From an uncultured Pelagibacteraceae bacterium (lineage in GTDB: Bacteria; Pseudomonadota; Alphaproteobacteria; Pelagibacterales; Pelagibacteraceae): a stretch of 52,500 nt of DNA. Shown here piece by piece: positions 35,478-44,930 of the stretch. The first letter of the stretch is position 1. Every line of letters begins with the position of its first letter. The translations under genes and the position numbers were made by a program. Location: the NCBI GenBank assembly GCA_902597675.1, contig CACJYR010000004.1:1-52500 (forward strand), written 5' to 3'. The notes under the pieces are model-generated. The model worked only from the letters and a program-made list of their open reading frames with translations. It had not been told where the DNA came from and did no database searches.

Positions 35478-35795
35478 ATGACAGATTTTACTAAAATATT
35501 AGATAAGGCTAAAGAACTTGAAGCAAAGATGAAAGAAAGTCAGGAAAATATAAAAAAAATTAGAGTAGAAGGTATATCAGGAGCCAATTCAGTAAAAGTT
35601 ATTTTGGATGGAGAGGGCGTAATGCAAAAAATAGAAATCTCAGATGAAACATTAAAAGAAAATAAATCTGTTTTAGAGGATTTAATTACTGCCGCTCACA
35701 ATAATGCAAAATCAAAATTGAGAGAAAAAACTAACGAAGAAATTTCTAAAACAGCTGGAGGATTTGGAATTCCTGGCTTTAAATGGCCATTATAA
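35478..35795 (+). CDS. ybaB: YbaB/EbfC family nucleoid-associated protein
   Basis: This 105-residue protein has an N-terminal helix (KILDKAKELEAKMKESQENI) and SVKVILDGEGVMQKIEIS, followed by a C-terminal helix ending GGFGIPGF. The family forms dimers that bind DNA. It begins directly after the dnaX stop and precedes recR by 3 bp, the classical dnaX-ybaB-recR order. Confidence 0.93.
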   Translation: MTDFTKILDKAKELEAKMKESQENIKKIRVEGISGANSVKVILDGEGVMQKIEISDETLKENKSVLEDLITAAHNNAKSKLREKTNEEISKTAGGFGIPGFKWPL

Positions 35796-35798
35796 TAA

Positions 35799-36410
35799 AT
35801 GCAAAATACAAGTGAAATTGACGTGCTAATAAAATTAATTTCAAAGTTGCCAGGTTTAGGACCAAAATCAGCTAAAAGAATTGTTTTAAAGTTAATAAAT
35901 AATCGTGATGAGTTGGTAAAACCTTTAACCAAATCACTCGTAGATGTATATAAAAACATCTCTAGGTGTAAAATTTGTGGGATTTTAAAGGCTACTTCGA
36001 TTGAGTGTAATTATGATCTTTGTAAAATTGAAAAAGAAAAATATGCTAGAATCTGTGTAGTCGAAAATATTTCTGACCAATGGAGCATAGAAAGTTCAAA
36101 TATATATAAAGGTTATTTTCACGTTCTAGGAGGAACCATTTCCTCAATTGGACAAAACAAAGAGGATTTATTGATTAATTCTTTAGTAGAAAGGGTTAAG
36201 AAAAACAAAATTGAAGAAGTAATTTTAGCTACGAGTGCTACTGTAGAAGGCCAAACTACAGCTTTTTACGTCCAAAATAGTCTTAAAGAAACAAAAACTA
36301 AAGTTACAAGATTAGCACAAGGTTTACCTGTTGGTGGTGAAATAGAAACTCTTGATGATGGAACATTATTCTCTGCTTTCAAAAACAGATCTGAAATTAA
36401 TTCAAGCTAG
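35799..36410 (+). CDS. recR: Recombination mediator RecR
   Basis: This 203-residue protein has the helix-hairpin-helix LPGLGPKSAKRIVLKL, a four-Cys zinc motif (CKICGIL...CNYDLC region, about 56-75), and a Toprim domain with VVENISDQWSIE, YFHVLGGTIS and ATSATVEGQTTAFYV. RecR loads RecA at gaps with RecFO. Its end overlaps glcB, convergent, by 14 bp. Confidence 0.95.
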   Translation: MQNTSEIDVLIKLISKLPGLGPKSAKRIVLKLINNRDELVKPLTKSLVDVYKNISRCKICGILKATSIECNYDLCKIEKEKYARICVVENISDQWSIESSNIYKGYFHVLGGTISSIGQNKEDLLINSLVERVKKNKIEEVILATSATVEGQTTAFYVQNSLKETKTKVTRLAQGLPVGGEIETLDDGTLFSAFKNRSEINSS

Positions 36411-38556
36411 ATTTTTTTTCTATTCTGTTAAAATGCAGAAGAGGCTCCGTATAACCTGATGGCTGATCTTTTCCTTTAAATATCAATTCGCAAGCTGTTT
36501 TAAATGCTAAAGAATTTTCGAAATTATCTGACATCCTTACATAGTTCCTATCATTCTCATTTTGTTTATCTACAACTTTTGCCATGGCTTTCATGATTTC
36601 CATAACTTGAATTTTTGTTGTGATCCCGTGATGTATCCAATTAGTTATATGTTGTGAAGATATTCTTAAGGTGGCTCTATCTTCCATAAGTCCAATATTA
36701 TTTATGTCAGGGACTTTTGAACAACCCACTCCTTGGTCAATCCACCTCACAACATAACCTAGTAGCGTTTGTGCTGAGTTAGTAATTTCCTTATTGATTT
36801 CATCAACTGACCAATTAGGTCTATCAGCCACAGGAATCGTCAATAGATCATCTAATTTAGATTGTTCTCTTTTCATAATCTTTTTTTGTTCATCAAAAAT
36901 ATTTATTTGATGGTAGTGAAGAGCATGTAATGATGCTGCAGTCGGGGAAGGAACCCAGGCACAATTTGCACCAGCTTTTAAATGACTGATTTTTTCATCT
37001 AACATTTCCTTCATTTTATCTGGCATTGCCCACATACCTTTACCTATTTGTGCCTTACCTGAAAAACCACATTTAAGACCAATATCAACATTATTATTTT
37101 CATAAGCAGAAATCCATTTGGATGATTTCATATCCCCTTTTTTAATCATTGGACCAGCTTCCATGGAGGTATGCATCTCATCACCAGTTCTATCTAAAAA
37201 TCCAGTATTTATAAAAAAGACTCTATTTTTCAAAGTTCTTATACACTCCTTTAAATTTGCAGAAGTTCTTCTTTCTTCATCCATAATACCTATTTTGCAA
37301 GTGTATTTTGGTAAGCCAAGTAATTCCTCGACTTTCGAAAAAATTGAGTCGGTAAATGCTGTTTCATCTGGTCCATGCATTTTTGGTTTAACAATATAGA
37401 TTGATCCAGTTCTTGAATTTTTCTTTTTCTTAAAATCGTGTAACGCAGCAGTGGTTGTTATAAAAGCATCCATTATTCCTTCTGGCACTTCGCTACCATC
37501 ATTTAGAATTATTGATGAATTGGTCATTAAGTGACCAACATTTCTTATTAAAAGCAAACTTCTTCCATGTAATTTAAGACCTTTTCCCTCTTTAGAAATG
37601 TAGCTTCTGTCAGGATTAAGTTTTCTCTCTAATTTTTTTCCATTTTTTTCAAATTGTACTTTTAGATCTCCCCTCATTAGACCTAGCCAGTTTCTGTAAC
37701 ATGCTACTTTGTCTTCAGCATCAACCGCCGCAACACTATCTTCATTGTCGCAAATAGTCGAAACAGCAGACTCTGCTATTACATCACTTATTCCAGCTAT
37801 ATCATGAGCAGCACTGAAAGCTTTTGGATTAATTATAATTTCAAAATGTAAGTTATTATTTTTTATAATTATTGCTGATGGCTTATTTACATCACCTCTG
37901 TGACCTACAAATTTATTTTCATCTTTAAGTTTATACTCTTTATCTTCTTTTAAAATTATAAGATTTTTATCATTTATTTTGAGTGCAGATATATTTTTCC
38001 AACTAGTCCCATCAATTGGAATATATTTATCAAAAAACTCTCTGACATATTTTATTACTTCTTGTCCTCTATTTGGGTCATATCTTTCACTCCCCCCTTC
38101 TTCTGACTCAATAATATTTGTACCATACAAACTATCATATAAACTTACCCATCTAGCATTAGCTGCATTGAGAGTGTATCTAGCATTCATTATTGGAACG
38201 ACTAGTTGAGGTCCGGCAATTTGAGTAATTTCATCATCTACATTTTTAGTCTCTATTTTAAAATCTGATCCCTCTTCCTTTAAATAACCGATTTCGCTTA
38301 AAAACTTTTTATATTGCTCAATTTCGATTTTATTTCCTTTATTTTTTATATGCCAATCATCTATTTTTTTTTGTAAATTTTCTCTTATTTGGATCAGTTC
38401 TTTATTTTTAGGTGCCAAATCATGTACAGCATTATCAAAACCCTCCCAAAATTTTTCAGAAGAAATATCTAAATCTTTTAGTAATTCCTTATTTACAAAT
38501 GACAGCAATTCATCTGAAATTTTTAAATTTTTAACATTTTGATAATTTTTAGACAT
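36397..38556 (-). CDS. glcB: Malate synthase G
   Basis: This 719-residue enzyme condenses glyoxylate with acetyl-CoA; its length matches E. coli GlcB (723). NARYTLNAANARWVSLYDSL, KPKMHGPDETAFTDSIF, IGIMDEERRTSANLKECIR, NTGFLDRTGDEMHTSMEAGP and CAWVPSPTAASLHALHYHQ are diagnostic. Isocitrate lyase is not in the window. The 5' leader is only about 34 bases from the likely promoter, so no riboswitch fits. Confidence 0.97.
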   Translation of the reverse strand: MSKNYQNVKNLKISDELLSFVNKELLKDLDISSEKFWEGFDNAVHDLAPKNKELIQIRENLQKKIDDWHIKNKGNKIEIEQYKKFLSEIGYLKEEGSDFKIETKNVDDEITQIAGPQLVVPIMNARYTLNAANARWVSLYDSLYGTNIIESEEGGSERYDPNRGQEVIKYVREFFDKYIPIDGTSWKNISALKINDKNLIILKEDKEYKLKDENKFVGHRGDVNKPSAIIIKNNNLHFEIIINPKAFSAAHDIAGISDVIAESAVSTICDNEDSVAAVDAEDKVACYRNWLGLMRGDLKVQFEKNGKKLERKLNPDRSYISKEGKGLKLHGRSLLLIRNVGHLMTNSSIILNDGSEVPEGIMDAFITTTAALHDFKKKKNSRTGSIYIVKPKMHGPDETAFTDSIFSKVEELLGLPKYTCKIGIMDEERRTSANLKECIRTLKNRVFFINTGFLDRTGDEMHTSMEAGPMIKKGDMKSSKWISAYENNNVDIGLKCGFSGKAQIGKGMWAMPDKMKEMLDEKISHLKAGANCAWVPSPTAASLHALHYHQINIFDEQKKIMKREQSKLDDLLTIPVADRPNWSVDEINKEITNSAQTLLGYVVRWIDQGVGCSKVPDINNIGLMEDRATLRISSQHITNWIHHGITTKIQVMEIMKAMAKVVDKQNENDRNYVRMSDNFENSLAFKTACELIFKGKDQPSGYTEPLLHFNRIEKKSSLN

Positions 38557-38595
38557 AAATAATTACTAAAACCCCCATAAAACTAAGTCAAATAA

Positions 38596-38625
38596 TTAAT
38601 AGCAGCATTGACATTTTGTTGTCAA
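38596..38625 (-). promoter_or_regulatory. glcB promoter with palindromic -35
   Basis: On the minus strand TTGACA (38625-38620) is followed after 18 bp by TATTAA (38601-38596), preceded by TGC as an extended -10. Transcription would begin near 38590, 34 bases before the glcB ATG. Confidence 0.6.
38608..38625. repeat. Inverted repeat TTGACA-N6-TGTCAA between glcB and accA
   Basis: A perfect 6-bp inverted repeat with a 6-bp centre. Each arm is a consensus -35 hexamer, one for each strand, so the two divergent promoters would interlock. It could also be an operator. It is the only such palindrome noticed in the 93-bp region. Confidence 0.7.
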
Positions 38626-38636
38626 TTTCCATAGTT
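38608..38636 (+). promoter_or_regulatory. Possible accA promoter
   Basis: TTGACA (38608-38613) on the plus strand is followed after 17-18 bp by a weak -10 such as TAGTTA (near 38632). A start would be close to the accA ATG at 38650. The -35 is perfect; the -10 is poor. Confidence 0.35.
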
Positions 38637-38649
38637 AATATCATAGAAT

Positions 38650-39747
38650 ATGAAAAATTATCTTAACTTTGAAAGCGATATAAAGAATTTAGAAGATGAA
38701 TTAGATAAACTAAAAGATCCATATAATCAAAGTGGACTTTCAGAAGTAGATACACAAAAAATTTCTGAAATACAAAATGAGCTAGATGAAAAATTAAAAA
38801 TGGTATATGCAAACTTAGACCCTTGGCAAACTACAATGGTAGCAAGGCATGAGGATAGGCCGAAGTCAAAATTTTTTATAGATAATTTGTTTGAAGATTT
38901 CATTCCTTTATCAGGGGATCGTTTTTATGGCGAAGATCTTTCAGTGCTATGTGGGTTTGCAAAGTTTAATGGTCTATCAGTTTTAGTTATTGGACAAGAA
39001 AAAGGAGAGGATTTAGACTCAAGGATCAAAAGAAATTTTGGTATGATGAGGCCAGAAGGTTACAGAAAGACTATTCGACTTATGCAACTAGCTGATAAAT
39101 TTAATATACCAATCATATCATTTATTGATACTCCGGGTGCTTATCCCGGTGTGGGTGCGGAAGAAAGAGGTCAGGCAGAGGCCATCGCAAAATCAATAGA
39201 ATGTTGTATGAAATTAAAAGTTCCAACGATTGCAATTGTTATTGGCGAAGGTGGATCTGGAGGTGCAATCGCTCTTGCATCATCTAATAAAGTTTTAATG
39301 TTAGAAAATGCGATTTATTCAGTTATTTCTCCTGAGGGATGCGCAACAATCTTATGGCGAGATCCAAAAAAAATGCTTGATGCCGCTAAAGCAATGAAGC
39401 TTTCGGCTAAAGATTTACTAGAGCTTGAGATAATAGATGAAATTATACCAGAGCCATCCGGTGGTGCGCATAGAGATAAAGATTTGATACTTGAAAATGT
39501 TAGAAATATTTTAAATCAAAATTTAGAAAATTTTAAACAAATGTCCCCAGAGGAAATATTTAATGGAAGAAAGAATAAATTTTTAAGAATAGGTAGAAGT
39601 AAAGGATTTATGAGTAATTTAAATGAATTAAGTTCACTAAATTCGGATAAAAGTAATTTTAATCACGTTTTTAAATCTAAAAAAATATTTGTTGCAGGTG
39701 TTGGGCTTACAATTTTTGTTATAGGATTAATTCTTTTCTTTTTATAA
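38650..39747 (+). CDS. accA: Acetyl-CoA carboxylase carboxyltransferase subunit alpha, with C-terminal membrane helix
   Basis: This is AccA of 365 residues. Residues 1-320 are the standard protein: N-terminal helical part, DRFYGEDLSVLCGFAKFNG, FIDTPGAYPGVGAEERGQAEAI, GEGGSGGAIALA and SPEGCATILWRD. A typical AccA ends about residue 320, near FLRIGRSKGF. Here a further 45 residues follow, a Ser/Asn-rich linker and a 20-residue hydrophobic helix at the very end (346-365, IFVAGVGLTIFVIGLILFFL). That predicts a tail-anchored carboxyltransferase. The end overlaps the convergent secA stop by 6 bp. Confidence 0.95.
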   Translation: MKNYLNFESDIKNLEDELDKLKDPYNQSGLSEVDTQKISEIQNELDEKLKMVYANLDPWQTTMVARHEDRPKSKFFIDNLFEDFIPLSGDRFYGEDLSVLCGFAKFNGLSVLVIGQEKGEDLDSRIKRNFGMMRPEGYRKTIRLMQLADKFNIPIISFIDTPGAYPGVGAEERGQAEAIAKSIECCMKLKVPTIAIVIGEGGSGGAIALASSNKVLMLENAIYSVISPEGCATILWRDPKKMLDAAKAMKLSAKDLLELEIIDEIIPEPSGGAHRDKDLILENVRNILNQNLENFKQMSPEEIFNGRKNKFLRIGRSKGFMSNLNELSSLNSDKSNFNHVFKSKKIFVAGVGLTIFVIGLILFFL

Positions 39748-42300
39748 AGCTCCACAACAATGTTTAAATTTTTTTCCAGTAGCCTCACATTTTTCATTTC
39801 TTGAAATTTTTCTGTCTTTATTTAAGGCCAATAAGCATTTTGGGTTATCAGATTTTATTTTAGTTTCTTGTGAATTTTTTGTTTGTGATTGAACCAAGGT
39901 AAGATTCATTAATATTGTTGTTAAATCAAGTTTCAATTTATTTAATAAACTTTCAAACAAGTGAAATGCTTCTTTTTTATATTCCACTAAAGGATCTCTT
40001 TGACCGTAAGATCTTAACCCGATAACTTGTCTAAGTTGTTCTAAATACTGAATGTGGGATTTCCAATTTATATCAATAGTTTGTAAAAAAATTCTTTTTT
40101 CTATATCTTGTGATTGATCTTTACCTAACAATTTTATTCTTTCCTCCCTGGAATCTTGAAATTTTTTATTTAATGACTCCCTTAACTCTTTATCACTACA
40201 ATTTGTAAGTTCCTCTAGGTATGAATATATAAAATTCTTTCCTAAAATTGATTTAAGTTTATTTTCAAAATCAGTGCTTTTAGGATTAGATTTTTTCTTT
40301 ATTTTAAGTCTAGTAATATCATCAATTATTTCGTTTAAAAAACTATTAGAATAATCAAAAATTTTGTCACTATTCATAGCATCTTCTCTTTGACTAAAGA
40401 TCACATTTCTTTGGTCATTCAAAACGTTATCGAATTTAATTAATGTTTTTCTTATGTCAAAATTTCGAGCTTCTACCTTTTGCTGAGCTCTCTCTAAAGC
40501 TTTATTTATCCAAGGATGATCAATACTTTCTCCATCTTTAAGACCAAGTTTTTGTAATATATTATTCATTGAGTCTGATCCAAAAATTCTCATTAAATCA
40601 TCTTCAAGACTTACATAAAAGATTGAATTTCCTTCATCACCTTGACGTCCTGATCTACCTCTTGCTTGATTGTCAACTCTTCGAGACTCCATTCTTTCTG
40701 TTCCAATTACAAATAATCCACCAAGAGATTTAATTTTTTCTTTATTTAACTTTAATTCCTCATCTGGAATTGAGCCTTTTTTTCCACCAAGCTGAATGTC
40801 TACTCCTCTACCAGAAATACTAGTGGTTATAATTACAGAATTTTCTTTGCCAGCATTTGCGATTATTTCAGCTTCATTTTCATGATTTTTAGCATTAAGT
40901 ACTTCATGTTTAATATTCTCTTTGTTTAATAGATTTGAGTATGTCTCCGATTTATTAATACTAGAGGTAAACACCAATAGAGGTTGACCTTTTTGATGGC
41001 ACTCTTTTATCTTTCTAATGATAGCATCATTTTTTTCAGTCTCAGTTCTAAATATTTGGTCATTAAAATCATTTCTAATCATTTTTTTATTAGTTGGAAT
41101 GACAACTACTGGAAGATTATAAATTTCGTAAAATTCTTGAGATTCTGTTACCGCTGTTCCAGTGCAACCAGAAATTTTATCATATAATTTAAAATAATTT
41201 TGATAAGTAATTGAAGCTAAAGTTTGATTTTCAACTTTAATGGGAATTCTTTCTTTTGCTTCTAATGCTTGATGAAGTCCATCACCAAATCTTCTTCCTT
41301 CAAGAATTCTACCGGTTAATTCATCTATAATTTTCAACTCATCATCTTGAATGATGTAATCTTTACCTTTTTGAAATAAATGATTTGCTCGTAAAGCTTG
41401 ATTAACATGATGAACTAAACCCAAATTTTCAGGATCATAAAAGTTATTATTTTTTAAAATTCCTGCATTTGAAAAAATTTTTTCAACATTGTTTATTCCA
41501 TCATTGGTTAAAAGTACATTTTTGTCCTTTTCATCAACCTCGTAGTCTTTTTCTTTTAACGATCTGATTAATTTATCTATAGCCAAATATTGGGCTGTTC
41601 TATCTTCTGCTGCTCCAGAAATAATCAGTGGTGTTCTGGCCTCATCAATTAAACAGGAGTCTATTTCATCAACGATAGCAAAAAAGTGTTCTCTTTGCAC
41701 CATTTCATCTTTTGAAAATTTCATATTATCTCGCAAATAATCAAAACCTAATTCGCTATTAGTTGCATAGGTAATGTCACAACTATAATTTTGTTTTCTT
41801 TGAGAATCATCTTGATCATTGTTTATGTAACCAGATGATAATCCTAAAAAGTTATAAATCTCACCCATTTCTTGAGAATCTCTTTTAGCAAGGTAATCAT
41901 TTACAGTTACAATATGAACTCCTTTTTCATGAAGAGCATTAAGATACGCCGCAAGAGTAATTGTAAGCGTTTTTCCTTCACCAGTTTTCATCTCGGCAAT
42001 TTTGGACTCTTGAAGGACTATTCCGCCAATTAACTGAACATCGAAATGTCTTTCTCCTCTTTTTCTTTTTGAGGCCTCTCTGACTAATGCAAAAGCTTCA
42101 GGCAATATCTGCTCAATTTTTTCTCCTTTTTTAATTTTTTCTTTAAATTCGATAGTTTTTTTTGGAAAGTCCTCATCTTTTAAATTTTTGATTTCTTCTT
42201 CAAATGAATTAATTTTGTTTACAATTTTAGCAATTCTATCAAGTTCTCTTTGATTATTGGATTTAATTAGTTTCGAGAAAAAGTTAAGTGGATTTAGCAT
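39742..42300 (-). CDS. secA: Preprotein translocase ATPase SecA
   Basis: This 852-residue motor has Walker A MKTGEGKTLT (K110), VDEIDSCLIDEARTPLIISG, the TGRILEGRRFGDGLHQALEAKE crosslinking region, GRGVDIQLGGK and QARGRSGRQGD helicase motif. The C-terminal zinc tail is altered: RNEKCEATGKKFKHCCG has one Cys where CxC is usual and Cys-Cys where Cys-His is usual. It drives export through SecYEG. It diverges from argJ across 65 bp. Confidence 0.97.
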   Translation of the reverse strand: MLNPLNFFSKLIKSNNQRELDRIAKIVNKINSFEEEIKNLKDEDFPKKTIEFKEKIKKGEKIEQILPEAFALVREASKRKRGERHFDVQLIGGIVLQESKIAEMKTGEGKTLTITLAAYLNALHEKGVHIVTVNDYLAKRDSQEMGEIYNFLGLSSGYINNDQDDSQRKQNYSCDITYATNSELGFDYLRDNMKFSKDEMVQREHFFAIVDEIDSCLIDEARTPLIISGAAEDRTAQYLAIDKLIRSLKEKDYEVDEKDKNVLLTNDGINNVEKIFSNAGILKNNNFYDPENLGLVHHVNQALRANHLFQKGKDYIIQDDELKIIDELTGRILEGRRFGDGLHQALEAKERIPIKVENQTLASITYQNYFKLYDKISGCTGTAVTESQEFYEIYNLPVVVIPTNKKMIRNDFNDQIFRTETEKNDAIIRKIKECHQKGQPLLVFTSSINKSETYSNLLNKENIKHEVLNAKNHENEAEIIANAGKENSVIITTSISGRGVDIQLGGKKGSIPDEELKLNKEKIKSLGGLFVIGTERMESRRVDNQARGRSGRQGDEGNSIFYVSLEDDLMRIFGSDSMNNILQKLGLKDGESIDHPWINKALERAQQKVEARNFDIRKTLIKFDNVLNDQRNVIFSQREDAMNSDKIFDYSNSFLNEIIDDITRLKIKKKSNPKSTDFENKLKSILGKNFIYSYLEELTNCSDKELRESLNKKFQDSREERIKLLGKDQSQDIEKRIFLQTIDINWKSHIQYLEQLRQVIGLRSYGQRDPLVEYKKEAFHLFESLLNKLKLDLTTILMNLTLVQSQTKNSQETKIKSDNPKCLLALNKDRKISRNEKCEATGKKFKHCCGAL

Positions 42301-42365
42301 CAGTTTTTGATTTATTATTTACTTATAACCATTTATATAATCATTAAATAATTATTTTAAATAGA

Positions 42366-43667
42366 ATGGGTATTAATTTAACAAATTTTCTATCATCTAA
42401 ATCAAAAAGCAAGAGATTAAACGAATTTCAAGATCTTGATCATATTGATGGTGTAGCGATTTCTACTATTAGTGCTGACTTATATAATAGTTCTCGAGAT
42501 GATTTAGTCATGTTCTATTTTAGAGATGGTGTTAACTATGCGTCTGTTTATACCCAATCAAAAATCATTTCTGAAAATATAAAATGGAATTTAAATCAAA
42601 AAGCTAAAAAAATTTTTTCTTTAATAGTGAACACAAGAAATGCTAATTGTTTCACCGGAAAACAAGGTTATAAAAGTCTTGAAAAAATCGCAGAAATTAT
42701 CTCTCAAAAATTAACACAAAAACAGAAAGAGGATGAAGATCAACCAAAAAAAATTAATTCAAAGGAGATCATTTTTGGATGTACAGGAACTATTGGTGAG
42801 ATTTTTCCTGAGGAAAAAATAATCAATAAAATTCCTGAACTAATTGAGAAAATAAAATATACACAAAATAAGTATATCTGGATGAAGTCTGCTTTAGGGA
42901 TAATGACTACTGACACTCAGCCTAAAATGGCAATGGAAGAATGTTCAATTGGTGGAAGTGATGTAAAGATATTTGGGGTCGCTAAAGGCTCAGGCATGAT
43001 ACAACCTGATATGGCCACAACCTTAGCATACCTTTTTACTGATGCTGATTTACCAAATGATGTACTTAAAAAACTTTTAAAAAAAAATATTTCTAATACT
43101 TTTAACGCTATCAGCTGTGATAGTGATACTAGCACTAATGATATGGTTTCAATTTTTTCAACAGGTAAATCAAAACATCCTAAAATTAAAAATGCTAATG
43201 ATGAAAAAATTAAAAATTTTGATTTGGCTTTAAATAAGGTTTTATTAAATTTAGCTAAAAGAGTTGTAGCTGATGGTGAGGGTGCTTCAAAATTTATAAC
43301 TATTAATATTCAAGGGTGCAAAAATGAAGATGATGCAAAAAAAATAGCTTTCTCAATTGCAAATTCACCTCTAGTAAAAACAGCTATCTCAGGCGAAGAT
43401 GCCAACTGGGGAAGAGTGGTAATGGCAATAGGAAAAGCAGGTATACAAATTAAACATGAAAAATTATCTATTAAATTTGGTGAGATAAGTGTTGTATCTA
43501 ATGGAAAGCTGAATTCTGATTATAATGAGGATGAAGTATCCGAATATATGAAAAGTGATAGCATTGATATTGATGTTGATATCTCCTGCGGTTCCAAAAG
43601 TTTTAAAGTTTACACGATGGATTTGACAAAAAAATACATTGAGATTAATGGAGATTATCGAAGTTAG
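42366..43667 (+). CDS. argJ: Glutamate N-acetyltransferase / amino-acid N-acetyltransferase ArgJ
   Basis: This 433-residue precursor self-cleaves before the Thr of MATTL (T218) to form alpha and beta chains. KGSGMIQPDMATTLAYL, SCDSDTSTNDMVSIFSTG, VADGEGASKF, SGEDANWGRVVMAIGKAG and the C-terminal YIEINGDYRS are conserved. ArgJ recycles acetyl groups from acetylornithine to glutamate. Whether it is mono- or bifunctional cannot be read from sequence. It lies next to secA, as in other alphaproteobacteria. Confidence 0.95.
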   Translation: MGINLTNFLSSKSKSKRLNEFQDLDHIDGVAISTISADLYNSSRDDLVMFYFRDGVNYASVYTQSKIISENIKWNLNQKAKKIFSLIVNTRNANCFTGKQGYKSLEKIAEIISQKLTQKQKEDEDQPKKINSKEIIFGCTGTIGEIFPEEKIINKIPELIEKIKYTQNKYIWMKSALGIMTTDTQPKMAMEECSIGGSDVKIFGVAKGSGMIQPDMATTLAYLFTDADLPNDVLKKLLKKNISNTFNAISCDSDTSTNDMVSIFSTGKSKHPKIKNANDEKIKNFDLALNKVLLNLAKRVVADGEGASKFITINIQGCKNEDDAKKIAFSIANSPLVKTAISGEDANWGRVVMAIGKAGIQIKHEKLSIKFGEISVVSNGKLNSDYNEDEVSEYMKSDSIDIDVDISCGSKSFKVYTMDLTKKYIEINGDYRS

Positions 43668-43711
43668 ATTTGTTCTATTGAAATTTACAGAACTATTACT
43701 AAATAAAAACC

Positions 43712-44140
43712 ATGATTAAATATAAGTTGATTTGCAAAAATTGTGATTTCTCATTTGATAGCTGGTTTGCTTCATCTAAAGAGTATGAAAAACTCAAAAG
43801 TAAAGATTTTTTAAATTGCCATAAATGTAATTCTCAAAAAGTAGAAAAAACTTTAATGGCTCCTAAATTTATTAATAGAAATAGCATCGATAATCTTGAA
43901 AAAAAGAACACAAAATTTAATGAAATAAAAAACAAGATTAAAGAGTATCAAAAATTTATCAAAAACAATTTTGATTATGTTGGTGAAAATTTTGCTTACG
44001 AAGCAAGAACATTACACTATAACAAAAAAAATAAGAAAAAAGGTATTTACGGCACAGTTACAAAAAATGAAATTCAAGAGCTTAAGGAAGAAGGAGTTGA
44101 GGCTGAAATGATACCATGGATTGAAGATAAGAGTAATTAA
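43712..44140 (+). CDS. DUF1178 family protein
   Basis: This 142-residue protein begins with a zinc-ribbon-like segment: IKYKLICKNCDFSFDSWFAS with CxxC, then NCHKCNSQKVEKTLMAPKF with a second CxxC. The C terminus has RTLHYNKKNKKKGIYGTVT and EGVEAEMIPW. This is the DUF1178 pattern common in alphaproteobacteria. Function unknown; metal binding is inferred. It ends 4 bp into the convergent ubiG stop. Confidence 0.85.
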   Translation: MIKYKLICKNCDFSFDSWFASSKEYEKLKSKDFLNCHKCNSQKVEKTLMAPKFINRNSIDNLEKKNTKFNEIKNKIKEYQKFIKNNFDYVGENFAYEARTLHYNKKNKKKGIYGTVTKNEIQELKEEGVEAEMIPWIEDKSN

Positions 44141-44865
44141 ACTTTATAAAATTTTCCAATATAATTAATAGATTTATCTGAGCTTATAGACCATTTGTCG
44201 GTAATAATATTAAACTTCATTCCGTCTAGATTTTGTAATTGAAGATTATATTTTTTAGAAATTTTAATTAAGTCATTTGGATCTATAAATTTATCCCATT
44301 CGTGAGTTCCAATCGGTAACCATCTTAAAATATATTCAGCACCTATTATTGCAAATAGATAAGATTTTAAAGTTCTGTTTATTGTTGCAACAAACATTAT
44401 ACCTTCTTTTTTTAATAGCGATGAACATGATTTTAAAAAAATATCAACATCTTCAACATGTTCAATAATTTCCATATTCAAAATTACATCAAATTTTCTA
44501 TCTATTTTTAAATTTTCTGGTGAGGCAGTTAAATAATTAATCTTTAAATTATTCTTTCTTGCGTGAAGTTTAGCAACTTGTATATTTTTTTCTGATGCAT
44601 CTATGCCAGTAACTTCTGCTCCTAATCTGCTCATAGGTTCTGATAGTAAACCACCACCACAGCCAATATCTAATAATCTAATTTTTTGTAATGGCTTATC
44701 TGAATTTTCAAGTTTAAAACTACTAATTATTTTTTCCTTTATATATGAAATTCTAATAGGATTAAATTTATGTAATGGTTTAAATTTACCAGTAGGATCC
44801 CACCATTCTTCTGCAATTCTAGAAAATTTCTCTATTTCTTTTTTATTTATTGTGCTAGTTTTCAT
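44137..44865 (-). CDS. ubiG: Ubiquinone biosynthesis O-methyltransferase
   Basis: This 242-residue SAM methyltransferase starts with FSRIAEEWWDPTGKFKPLHK, the UbiG N-terminal signature. Motif I is LLDIGCGGGLLSEPMSRLGA; NMEIIEHVEDV and GTHEWDKFIDPNDL follow. It performs both O-methylations in ubiquinone synthesis. It diverges from lysC across 65 bp, the alphaproteobacterial arrangement. Confidence 0.95.
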   Translation of the reverse strand: MKTSTINKKEIEKFSRIAEEWWDPTGKFKPLHKFNPIRISYIKEKIISSFKLENSDKPLQKIRLLDIGCGGGLLSEPMSRLGAEVTGIDASEKNIQVAKLHARKNNLKINYLTASPENLKIDRKFDVILNMEIIEHVEDVDIFLKSCSSLLKKEGIMFVATINRTLKSYLFAIIGAEYILRWLPIGTHEWDKFIDPNDLIKISKKYNLQLQNLDGMKFNIITDKWSISSDKSINYIGKFYKV

Positions 44866-44930
44866 TACAAGATTAACAATATATTGAAGATGTATTTAAT
44901 CAATAAATTTTAATTAAAAAAATATTTATC

